Positions 49,588-59,734 of a DNA stretch of 64,000 bases are shown in pieces. A model generated the notes under the pieces. That model searched no databases, was not told the DNA's origin, and was given only the letters and a program-made list of their open reading frames with translations. The stretch lies in the NCBI RefSeq assembly GCF_018991925.1, contig NW_024726235.1, positions 7,409,639 through 7,473,638 of the forward strand, written 5' to 3'. The position numbers and the translations under genes were made by a program. Within the stretch, counting starts at the first letter, position 1. Every line of letters starts with the position of its first letter. Source of the DNA: Homarus americanus (Eukaryota; Arthropoda; Malacostraca; Decapoda; Nephropidae).

Positions 49588-50869
49588 CTGCTGGTCTGTT
49601 TGACACCTGATGATTCATATTATGCTCGACGCCCACAAAACATGTGGATAACTGGTGAGTTATCCCTAGGAAGAAATGCGTTTTCTCTGGCTTAAGGTGC
49701 CGGCCATTTTCTCAGACTTCCTGAATTCAACCTCCCTATAAAGTAAATTTGAATGTGAGAGAGAACACCATTGTGTGAGGCAACTTAGATATGTTTGATT
49801 ACAGTTAAAGCATTCAAGATCCTTTGTGTGTGATGTTGAAAGCTTCAACTGTCCTTGTTGTTAGTAACACTTGTCAAGTAAGTGAGAGTCGAGTCTGCCT
49901 GTATGAATGGCACCTCATGATTTCGTCCTCGGGGATAGCCATGAGTTTCCAATTGCTACTGAAGTTAGATTATTTTGCTTCCCAAACCTTAGAGAATCGG
50001 ATGTTTGTAGTTTAGTTATTGTCAGTTGTCAATTTAAGAAAGTCATTAATCTCCTGAGAAGAACATGTCAAACTCCTAATCTCCAAGATCTCAACGTATA
50101 TCCATGAGAGGCTCCTTGTATAGAAATCCCGCCCAGTTGGGAAACTAAAAGTTATCAACGTATGTAATTCCACTTTTTCCTGGCAAGCTCAATCTCTGTT
50201 TCAATTATGTAAATCGACTTAAGAAATTTGCCTGACCTGTGGCAACTGAGTGTCATATTTAAATGTGTAGTGCTGATTTGAATGAAATTTCTGTCATTGC
50301 GTGAGTAGTCTTTCCTGATAAGTATTCTGCACAGGCCTGAGTTGCCAGTTGGCCGTATACAGGTATAAGCTCGTGCGCAGGAGAGACATCACTTCTTCCT
50401 GACGCTCTCCAACATTATCTCAGGTATGTGTAAGATTCCCCGAACGCCATGTTGAGTCAGTTTAACTCAGTAAATTTTGTGAATACAGTATCAGTGTTCA
50501 TGTTGTAACAGTGAAATTTTTATTTACCCAGTGAAAGAATTAATATAACGTAAATGTTGTCTGTCGTTGCAAGACAAAAGATTGTTTGTGATTGAATTAA
50601 TATTTACTTCTTCCTGACGCTCTTCAACATTATCTCAGGCCCAGTGTGTGTGTCTTAGCTGAATACCCAGCAGCTACCGGGGATCGGTAGCTGCATGACA
50701 GCTAGCTGTATTGGATGATGTCCCTAATTCTGCAGGATTAAACTGTACAAGTCCGCATCCTGGGAACTAGGCTCAGACTCTCGCCGTGTGTCAGACTACA
50801 ACCGACCATAACAGTGATCTTCATTTGTTGTGGAGACACCAGTGTTATACCCTGGGGCACTCCTTACAG
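49588..50869. other. Unassigned region with a direct repeat and a stem-loop
   Basis: ACTTCTTCCTGACGCTC plus CAACATTATCTCAGG occurs at about 50390-50424 and again at about 50606-50639. A perfect 9-bp stem with a 5-nt loop lies at 50671-50693 (CAGCTACCG GGGAT CGGTAGCTG). No gene is supported. Confidence 0.45.
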
Positions 50870-51315
50870 TTTACTTTTACTTTTATCCTCTTCGCCACTG
50901 ATCGGCTCGTTAGCCGCTTGGGCGATCGGTCACGTCGCTGTCACGCACTGTTGGCAAATACTGGGCATGCACCGGCTCCTGAATGTACCTGAACCTGCTC
51001 CAGTGTTGGTCAAGTCTTATCTTGAAAGAGCTCGCACTCGGTGCCGTCACAACACACTCTGGTAGATTGTTCCAAGAGTTTACAACCCTCACTCCGAAAA
51101 AGTTTGCCCTCACAATTTTCTGGACTTGGGGCTTCTTCAATCTTGAGCTGTGACCCCTTGTGGGACGAGCGTCCGCCATCTCCAAGTAAGAACACTCGAC
51201 TGAGTAGTGCCCCCCTGAGATGCTTATACACCTCAACTAGGTCACCCCTTACCCGTCTGTAATATAAGCCAGGCAAGTTCAGACGCTCCAATCTCTCAGG
51301 GTAGCTGAGGTGCTA
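50870..51315 (-). mobile_element. 5'-truncated LINE 3' end
   Basis: The minus strand encodes the C-terminal end of a LINE ORF2: MERLNLPGLYYRRVRGDLVE, VYKHLRG and, after a frameshift, ANFFGVRVVNSWNNLPE and SFKIRLDQHW. The closing pattern (FxxRVVxxWNxLP) is shared with the CR1 LINE at 49337-49587, but this is a different family. Confidence 0.75.
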
Positions 51316-51481
51316 TATGGGCCACAGTATTATTGCTGTATATGATGGGGGATAATTAGCCGAAATTTAATTATTCCATGTTGAGTAGTGAACCCATAAA
51401 AATTGGTAGTATCAGTAATAACGTGGTATGTATTGTGAGTGCATCCTCCATATGTACCACCAACAGTTCTAGTGAAGGTAC

Positions 51482-51920
51482 TGTGGGGTAGGTTATGTTT
51501 GGGTTACACTCAGGATGGGATGGAGAAAGGAAACTCACAATGTGCTCACTGTATACATATTGTATTGGATGTACAATGCAGCTTGGTGCTGGGAAGTGGC
51601 AGCGTGGTTACAAGCGTGATGTAGAGAGAGCTGGTTGGTGAGGGTGCTCAGAGGAGGACAGCTTGTGGGTCGCCATGCTCGCCGGCGGGAGCGAGGGCCG
51701 CCAGGCAGGAGGAGGGTGTTGCTTGCTGGTTGGTGTAGGTAGAAAGAGAGAGTCACCACGAGGTCAGGTCTTAAATAGCGGGGGGTAGGCGTGGCTTAGT
51801 AGTTGACCTCCGTGATGTATGGCGGCGCTGGTTGACCTAGACCACGAGGCATACACTGGGGAATTCGTGGGGTCGGCTACTCAGCGACAAACAGCGTTTG
51901 TAGGGGAGAAATCCACTACA
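51482..51920 (-). repeat. 3' LTR (family B)
   Basis: It is 439 bp, from TGTGGGGTAGG to ATCCACTACA. It contains a segment of about 85 bp (GTCGCCATGCTCGCCGGCGG onward) that the other LTR lacks. Confidence 0.85.
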
Positions 51921-51923
51921 ATA

Positions 51924-51939
51924 CTCCCTCCTTCCCTCC
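51924..51939 (-). promoter_or_regulatory. Polypurine tract
   Basis: The minus strand reads GGAGGGAAGGAGGGAG, ending 3 bp before the 3' LTR. Confidence 0.65.
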
Positions 51940-52160
51940 AGGCAGTGTAGGAGACTTGTTGTCTGCAGGGTTGCATAGCACATGTGAGGCAGAACGGGCG
52001 GTGCATGCCTCATGTGAGACAACGGCGATGGCGTGGATGAGCCGGTCGCTAGGAGACAACTGTCTAGATACACAATATCTGTGGGAGTAGAGAGGGAGAA
52101 AAAGGGTGTGTGGAGGCGATGAATGTTGTGCTTCCCTCACGGCAGGTACAGAGTCGTCAG

Positions 52161-52640
52161 ATGCGCCTGCTGGGGTGTGTGGGCCTGGGTCAGGAGCAGG
52201 GGCTGCGTCAGCAGAAGCGGATGAGGGCTCGTGACAGCAGCTGGGTCCACGACAGCAGCAGGGTGCAGGACATTAGCAGGGAGTACCTGAGGGAGAAAAG
52301 AGGGGTGTGTGGGTCCGCACTCAGGAGCAGGGCCGCGTCAGGAGAAGCGGCAGGGGGTACTGCTGGGCCGGGGCGGCGTCTGAGGCAGGACGGGTGATGA
52401 TGCGCCTGCTGGGGTGTGTGGGCCTGGGTCAGGAGCAGGGCTGCGTCAGCAGAAGCGGATGAGGGCTCGTGACAGCAGCTGGGTCCACGACAGCAGCAGG
52501 GTGCAGGACAGTAGCAGGGAGTACCTGAGGGAGAAAAGAGGGGTGTGTGGGTCCGCGTCGGGAGCAGGGGCTGCATCAGGAGGAGCGGCAGGGGGTACTG
52601 CTGGGCCGGGGGCGGCGTCTGAGGCAGGACGGGTGTGCTG
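52161..52640. repeat. Two tandem copies of a 239-bp GC-rich unit inside the LTR element
   Basis: ATGCGCCTGCTGGGGTGTGT begins each unit at 52161 and 52400. The copies are almost identical, including the GACAGCAGCTGGGTCCACGA segment, so the duplication is recent. Confidence 0.85.
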
Positions 52641-52843
52641 GGGTCGGTAGGACGTGGTGCTTGGGGCAGGAAGAGGAGCTGGTGTCTGCTTAGAGAAGCA
52701 GTGCTGCTCTAGGGTGTCTAACCTGCGGTTTAGAGACAGTAGCTGTAGAGCCGATGAGAGCTGCTTCTGGGTGGATAAGCCAGTCTTCCATGTTGCTTGA
52801 AGACTGGGAGCGTGATCTGTTTCTCCTCCATCCTGTGTGAGTG

Positions 52844-52862
52844 CGAATCTCCGGGGTCACCA
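52844..52862 (-). promoter_or_regulatory. Primer-binding site
   Basis: The minus strand reads TGGTGACCCCGGAGATTCG, beginning with the TGG that pairs with a tRNA CCA end, 2 bp from the LTR edge. TGGTGACCCCG starts are common in Gypsy-like elements. Confidence 0.65.
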
Positions 52863-52864
52863 TT

Positions 52865-53218
52865 TGTGGGGTAGGTTATGTTTGGGTTACACTCAGGATG
52901 GGATGGAGAAAGGAAACTCACAATGTGCTCACTGTATACATATTGTATTGGATGTACAATGCAGCTTGGTGCTGGGAAGTGGCAGCGTGGTTACAAGCGT
53001 GATGTAGAGAGAGCTGGTTGGTGAGGGTGCTCAGAGGAGGACCAGCTTGTGGGTCACCACGAGGTCAGGTCTTAAATAGCGGAGGTAGGCGTGGCTTAGT
53101 AGTTGACCTCTGCTATGTCAGGCAGCGCTGGTTGACCTAGACCACGAGGCACACACTGGAATTCGCGGGATCGGCTACTCAGCGACAAATAGCATTTGTA
53201 GGGGAGAAATCCACTACA
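52865..53218 (-). repeat. 5' LTR (family B), internally deleted
   Basis: It is 354 bp with the same ends as the other LTR. The difference is one deletion plus scattered substitutions, so the insertion is not very recent. Confidence 0.85.
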
Positions 53219-53487
53219 GTACCATATGTAAGCTTGTCATGTGGGGTGTTCTTTTAAATGTGCAACCAGTAATGATGTAAGAAGCAAGAGTATCTAATTG
53301 GAATTGCAGATGAGTAAAGCCAAGGAGTTGAACCTTGTAGTTGTATGTTAATGACACCTTTAACCAAATTTAATTTCATATTAATAAACCATGTTTAGAG
53401 TATGTTGGGGGGTATCATTTTCCCTCAGTATCTACCTTTGTTCTTGTCCAATAACTTGATACCAGAATTACAGAACCCATGTGCCCT

Positions 53488-53979
53488 TGTAGTGGATTTC
53501 TCCCCTACAACTGTGTAGCCGCATTCCAATGCGACAGTATCCTAGCAACCAGGGAGCTGCTCACGGGGGGTCGCCACCTGCGACATTTACCCTAGCAACG
53601 GAGTCAAGCAACCGGCGAGTTCCCACGGGTTTACTTCCGGCGGCTGTGTATATAAGCTCTCAGTCTCTCAATTGAGATGGATTCTGCCCTACGTTCCTGA
53701 ACACGCAACACCACCTCCAAGCAAGCTCCTCGCTGTCTAGCTCTCATTCAACTTGGAGGACAGCAACACGCAACATCTCCTCTAACGAAGCTCCTGCACA
53801 GATACCTCCTCAAACACGCTACTCACCGAACGTGTCCTCTGAGCAAGCTTCTCACCACATGGCATCTCCAGCACCAGACTGTCTTGTATATAATATATTT
53901 TATATAAGAAAACCGCCACCTAGAGTTTCCATCCATCCCATCCTGAGTGCTAGACAACATAACATCACGAAACCCTACA
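53488..53979 (+). mobile_element. Solo LTR, family A
   Basis: It begins TGTAGTGGATTTCTCCCCTA and ends AAACCCTACA, flanked by CCCT (53484-53487 and 53980-53983). It is the same family as 45578-46176. Confidence 0.87.
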
Positions 53980-54544
53980 CCCTAACCCTCGCCATGCTAC
54001 CAAAGGTCAGAGGTTATGAAGTAATTATAGGAAATGAAATAATTTGATAGAACAAATGAAGGAAATAAGAAAAAGAAAGAAGTATGAAATAAGAATATAA
54101 GGGTAAGAAGAAAGAAAGAGAAAACAATAAAAAAAAAAAGAAAGGAAGAAAGAAACCCCGCCCTTATAATGAGCGTAAATGGGACTGCCCAGTATGGGCC
54201 AATGGGCCAGCTGCAGTTTCCTCCTTTCTTATGTTCTTTATTCAAGTCTTTACATGCGTGCATCTATGGTAATCATTAAACACAACCTTCTTTTCACTTC
54301 CATCCATTTGGTTAAATTGAGCAAGTATTCATTTGATGACTCATGAAATTTTAGTCTTTCACTAAAATGCTTCCAATTAGCACATAAGCTCTTACGAGCT
54401 TATGTGTTGCATTTGAACTATAACTAACCAGGAGAGCGCGAGGCTCCTGTAAGCGCACGGCCAGGAGCAGCCGCATTGACTAGAGTCTCTGGGCCTGAGG
54501 ATACATCATTTACATAAAGGAAGTGTGGTCACGGGCGTGAGGAT
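53980..54544. other. Unassigned purine-rich region
   Basis: 54050-54150 is a GAAAGAAA-type purine tract. No gene is seen. Confidence 0.4.
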
Positions 54545-54670
54545 ACTTTTACTTTTATCCTCTTTGCCGCTTGGGCGGTCGGTCACGTCTCAAATACACA
54601 CTGGCAGGTACTGGGCACGCACTGACCCCTGAATTATCTGAACCTGCCCCAGTGTTGGTCAAGTTTGGTA
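54545..54670 (-). mobile_element. Short LINE 3'-end fragment
   Basis: It matches the LINE end at 50870-51000 (ACTTTTACTTTTATCCTCTT, GCCGCTTGGGCG, CCAGTGTTGGTCAAG). Confidence 0.65.
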
Positions 54671-56112
54671 AGTGTTGATCAAGGAAGTGTGATCACGGAC
54701 ATAGGGATACATCAAGGAAGTGTGTTGATCAGTCATGCGGTAGCAGCAAATATATTGTGGTAGACCTGTGGATACATCAAGCTAGTGTGGCTGCAGTCGT
54801 AAGCATACAAAAGGGATATTGTGTGGCCAGTCCTGAGGGTATATTGTACAGTCATAAGCATCTATTGAGGTGGTGTGGCTATTTTGGTGAAGATATATCA
54901 AATTGTGTGACAATTATGAGGTGCATCCGTAAGGCGGTGTAGCTACCCTGATGGGGAGGTAGCGTGGTGAGCTATACATGTTCACAGGCAAGTAAGCGAC
55001 GGTAAACGGTGTGGTGATAATCATTAAAGGTCACAGCATGCAATGTGGCCTTAGTCATGAAAGTGCGATTTCGAATTTATTGTAACCATAGGCAAAATTG
55101 TCATCAAAAGTATGACTAAAGCCCAACTGTTTTTGAAAATTCGCATACATTTTGAATTTTTAGTATTGTATATAAGAGTATGATTGAATTTACCGATTTC
55201 AGCATATAGTTTGAAGATCCACACATACATTGCCACGTATCATTCTTAAATGCCGGTATAAGAAATGTATGTGTGTGCGCGCGCGAGGGTAATCAGTAGA
55301 TCAGGTAGACTCGGGAGACAGTTTACCAACACACGTAAAATTGGTATCATCCTCGGGTACAGCTTACAAGAGTAGACATAACTTCCTAATTTTGTAAAGT
55401 TGTCTTTAACCAATGCTTATTTATTGCTTATTCCTTATAAAGTCAAATTCCAATACTTTAAGAAAATACTAAGCTTTGATGACGTCATTGGTTGCATTCA
55501 AGACTTCTTTAATAATTATATTTCAAAAGAAACCACAAGGCTTTTGACCACTAAAGTCAACTCATATTTATTTAATGTAATATAATAGACTAATTTATAA
55601 AAATACAACCGATGTAAGCGATAATTAAATAGTAACTATAGTACCAAGAAATTGTTGTCCAAACGTCAGCGGCAGAAGTGTAAACAAATAGAGCAATTGT
55701 GTCCGTCTTCCTGAAATAGAAAGCCGTCACGTCTGGTGAGTTAATACATCATAATAAGTTTAAAGATATAATTTCATAGAATAACGGCCATTAGAGGTGA
55801 CTTATCTGATCATAGAAAATAATTATAATGGTGGATTATCGAGAATATTGGAAGGAGCCAGATGCTCATGACAGCCGGACATGCTGCCAGCTGGATCACT
55901 TATCATGTTCCCTGTCATATTTTTCCCTCGCAGATTGGAGATATTATGAGTTAATTAAGGTAAAACGTGCAATTCCATGCATGTGGGAAGGCAGTAAAGT
56001 CAACAGAACAAGGAACATGTTGGCTATTACTTTTTTATAAACGTTATCATTGTGTTTGCTTGACCAAGACCCATTGAGGTATAAGGAGAGGGGTTAATAT
56101 TAATGGCTCACC
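54671..56112. other. Unassigned AT-rich region
   Basis: 54700-55030 contains several short phrases of the type GATACATCAAGNNAGTGTGG, suggesting a decayed local repeat. The small frame at 55828-56040 has no recognised domain or splice context. Confidence 0.35.
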
Positions 56113-56152
56113 GGTAAATATTTGTCCATTGGCTGTCCTCGGATTTTGATAA

Positions 56153-56221
<69 letters not shown>

Positions 56222-56984
56222 TGTTTTACTCGATTCTGACTTATTTCTTGTGCAAATTAGCAGTTAAAAAAATACTTGCGGACATGACTCCCTAGTGGTT
56301 GACCAATATGTTTTTCCAGTGTATTTTGGTGTGTTTTAAACGAATCTGACCTTCATTTTTGTAACCAAAACAGCTAATTTGCACCTAAATGGCACTCAGG
56401 TTTGAGTAAAACACCATAAAACAACAACAACAACAAACCCCCCCCCCTAACCTAACCATATTTTGGAGCTTACCTGCTACTGTGGTGGAGGATACAGCTG
56501 GGCAATCTGGTATGCTTATGGTTACAGACAAATATTTTCTGGCTTTTCTTAAAAGTAAACAATTTCCACACTTAAGACACAGTCTTGATGTTGGTAGGAT
56601 ACCGTGATCTTGTAATATTTTGATTGCTTCACTGTCGTTCTCATAAACTCACTGAATAACAGCTAAAAGGAGAGAACACCTCAAAATTCGAAATTGCGCA
56701 GTGGAAGGCTGCTTCAAAATGATTGGCCAGCCAAGACACATTCCACAAAACTTGAAGGTCATTGGTTGTCATACTGCGAAGATCAGGAGGAGGAGAGGAG
56801 AGAAGTGACTGGCAACATGGTGGGTACAGAAATTTATGCCTAGAAATTTGTGAAATACTCAGTTAATATTAATTTGCACAAGAAATGATATGAAGTCATA
56901 TGTTTTTTTTTATACCCGGTAGTCTTTGTGTCTGTAATATTGAAAATTGGAAACCTGTGGACAGCCAATGGACGAATATTAACC
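56113..56984. mobile_element. Unclassified element with inverted ends
   Basis: GGTAAATATTTGTCCATTGG (left) and the complement of CCAATGGACGAATATTAACC (right) are inverted partners about 30 bp long. No target duplication could be fixed. The interior has an (AT)27 microsatellite (56159-56214), a tract of C (about 56439) and ATTGG boxes near 56727 and 56762. Confidence 0.5.
56159..56214. repeat. (AT)n microsatellite
   Basis: About 27 uninterrupted AT units followed by ATTATAG. Confidence 0.95.
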
Positions 56985-57154
56985 GACTGACGCACTGAAG
57001 AGTTATTTGTTTTGGTATTTATTTTCTTCTCAATTTTCATCAATGAGTTCTGAATTTATAATCATTTCTTGTGCAAATGCTTTGTTTGGTAGATATGTAG
57101 GCACCTAAGGTGCTAACTACTTTGTCTTCTCGGCAATAATGCGGCAGTTTTATT

Positions 57155-57212
57155 TTAAGGTTAGGTTAGATTGGGTTAGGTTAAGTTAGGTTAGGTTGGG
57201 TTAAAAAAAAAA
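57155..57212. repeat. Degenerate TTAGG-type telomere-like tract
   Basis: TTAGG, TTAGA, TTGGG and TTAAG pentamers run for about 58 bp, with a second short tract at about 57258-57275. TTAGG is the ancestral arthropod telomere repeat. Here the tract is internal and degenerate. Confidence 0.6.
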
Positions 57213-57275
57213 CTTTGCACAAACAATGAGTGTCCTCTTATAAAACGGTTTTATGTTAAGGTTGGGTTGGGTTAA

Positions 57276-58316
57276 AAATAAATTTGTACAAACAACGACA
57301 GCGTCCTTTATAGAAACAGTGAAATTGCGGTGCTTTTATAATCGGTTACTATGCTAAATCGCCGGTGGGTCAGTCATCAATAATTACCAATGATAATTTC
57401 AGACTAAAGACTATTTCCTTCTGTGACATTTTTGGTGTAGTTTACCCATAACCGAGATATCGTGAGTTGAAAATCAGAAAACTATTTACCGGGTATCTGA
57501 AGTAATATTGCATTTGTTACTACCAGCTGAATCTCAGGATTTTTTCCTTGCAGTCAATAGTTAAGACAACTCTAAGACACTTTTCTTCTGTGATGTTTCC
57601 CTCGTAAATGACCTAGAACTGAGATATTTAATATGCCAGGGGGTCTGGAGGCCCTGTTAGGAAGTTAGGTAGGTTTGGTTGGTAAGGATAACTTAGGTGA
57701 TTATTTACGACTTTACAGCCTCTGATTTTTCATAGAAAACGAATTTAAAAGTGCTGCAATTTCACTGTTTTATAGTGGACATTGTTGTAGTTATGGAAAA
57801 TGTGTTAAAAAGTAGTTATTTCTAAATTAAATCTAACGTAACCTTAATTGATAAGAAAAACAAGTGGCAGAAGCATTGTTAGAAGACCTTATCAACCTAA
57901 CCAAAGAAACCTTACCTAACTTCCCAGCCATGAGGCTCAACCCTCTGGACCCCCTGGCATATTAAACAGAAAGTACTTACAATTATATGGTGTAATTTTA
58001 TGTTTTTGTGGATGTGAGACCAGCCGCCCAATCCAGTGTAGTTCATAAACATACACTGGCTGTGTGAGCCAGACAAAGTAGTGCACGCCTAGTCACCTGA
58101 TTATCTACCAAATGAAGCAGTTTCCATAAAAATGATTATTATATCAATACTCATTGATGAAAATATAATAAGAATATAAACATCAAAACAAATAACACGT
58201 CGGTTGTGAAGTCTCCCAGTTTAGCCTAACTTAATTAGTAACATGTGGCACATAGCACCAACCAATCCTACCTAATGTTACCTCACTTCCTCCGCCACCC
58301 CGTAGCCAGTACTGTA
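57276..58316. other. Unassigned AT-rich region
   Basis: No gene, element end or tandem repeat could be supported apart from scattered TTAGG-like pentamers near 57660. Confidence 0.4.
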
Positions 58317-58621
58317 CAGGTACTCCTTGACTTACGACCACTCGGACATACGACCGCCGCAGTCGTATAAAATATTTTTTAAATTACGTATTTTCGAGTC
58401 CCCACGTTAGTGATCGCGCTGTGACTAACAAAATTTTTGTTTGTAATTCCCTTTAAAAGGGCTGGCAAGCGTAAAAGTGAGAGTTCTAGTGGTGCTGAGA
58501 AGAAAAAGAGACACCCATTTTAGATTTTCTATGTATTATTTTCGCCTTTTCGACTTACGACCAATTTGACTTACGACCTGGTTGTCGGTCCGGAACCCCG
58601 TTGTTAGTCGAGGAGAGACTG
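58317..58621 (+). mobile_element. Tigger-type MITE related to family 3
   Basis: It begins CAGGTACTCCTTGACTTACG and ends GTTAGTCGAGGAGAGACTG, flanked by TA. Text in the middle (CATTTTAGATTTTCTATGTA) matches family 3 in inverse orientation. A transposase N-terminal stub AGKRKSESSSGAEKKKRHPF with a stop lies at about 58461-58523. Confidence 0.78.
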
Positions 58622-59439
58622 TATATTAAATATCTTGGTTCTAGGTCGTTTGTGAAAAAAGTGTCTTAAGAATTGTCTAAACTATTGTTTACAAAGATAA
58701 AATTCTAGAGATTCGGTTGGTGGCAACAAATGCTATACACTGTACTGTACAGTAGAGTATAATACCTTTTTTAGTTGTTTTATGATTTTCAACTTATGAT
58801 ATCTTGGTTATGGGTAAGATCCAAAAGTGTCCTTGAAGAAATTCGTCTTGTTTTTGTCTGAAATTACCATTGAAAAAAGGCTATCTAATTATGTCCTTTA
58901 CTTTAAATTTACCCTTGTGGTTAGGGGGTAAGTGTGAATTCACAAAATTACCTAATGTCTATTTGTACAAGCACAAAAACGTTGTCAACATGGAAGTTTT
59001 CTATAAAACTCTAAAGAAACCTGTGTAATAATGTTTGGTAATGGATTTTGAATTCATTACAGTAAACATGTGTGAAACGTTGAAGTCTTTTGGTACGGCA
59101 GCGTAATGCTAATCTAGTTCAACCTAATAGTACCGCATTTTGTGCATGCACGATTCTCTGCCTTACCATTAATCACACAGTCCATCAATATGATTGACGT
59201 ACCTGCATCCAGTGTGTCTTGAATTACCGGTATGTGAACACATATTTTAGTTTTCAAAACAAAGAGCAAAGTTATGTAAAATCCTTTCTTTCTAAATTTC
59301 CATACAAAGCAATACAGTATTGACTTTATTTACAAATGATGGCTATGAGACTAGGGCAATACTACGGTACTACTGTACAGTAGTACATAAAATTTTTATG
59401 AAAGCTTATAATGAACTAGAATAACCTAACGTACTTTAC
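58622..59439. other. Unassigned AT-rich region
   Basis: Nothing recognised. Confidence 0.4.
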
Positions 59440-59655
59440 TTTATCCTCTCAGCCACTGTTAAGTTGATTTACCAGTCAGGTAGTTTGTTAATTATTTGTT
59501 ATTCTGTTGACAAGTACTGTACTGGGCATGTAGAGACTCTTAAATGTACCTGAGCATGTGCAATTGTTGGATGAATTCACACACTGTGCCATCACAACAC
59601 TGGTAGGCAGGTTATTCCAATACTTCACAACTCTTATTCCAAAGTACTGTATTTA
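59440..59655 (-). mobile_element. Decayed LINE 3'-end fragment
   Basis: Text such as CTTTATCCTCTCAGCC, ACTGGGCATG and GTGCCATCACAACAC follows the LINE end at 50870-51315 with many changes. Confidence 0.55.
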
Positions 59656-59734
59656 CATGATAATTTCCAATAAAACGGTTTTGATGGTACAATAAAAACA
59701 GGTCCTGTAAATATAGTAGGTGTTACAAAAAATA

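Larger units (their letters stand above)
51482..53218 (-). mobile_element. Non-autonomous LTR retrotransposon with two LTRs, PBS and PPT
   Basis: Two family B LTRs (51482-51920 and 52865-53218) enclose 944 bp. The whole is flanked by GTAC (51478-51481 and 53219-53222). On the minus strand the right LTR is the 5' LTR. Directly inside it, TGGTGACCCCGGAGATTCG (complement of 52844-52862) is a primer-binding site. Directly before the left LTR the minus strand reads GGAGGGAAGGAGGGAG, a polypurine tract. No gag or pol frame is seen; the Pro/Cys-rich minus frame at 52208-52576 has no recognised domain. Confidence 0.85.

Noticed and set aside
52208..52576. Pro/Cys-rich minus frame inside the LTR element as a gag-like protein
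   Set aside because: No zinc knuckle or capsid motif, and the frame spans the 239-bp duplication and reflects GC-rich repeat text.
55828..56040. 70-residue frame MVDYREYWKEPDAHDS as a possible first exon
   Set aside because: No domain recognised, no clear donor at the end and no neighbouring exon found. The neighbouring GTGAGT near 55735 is not enough.
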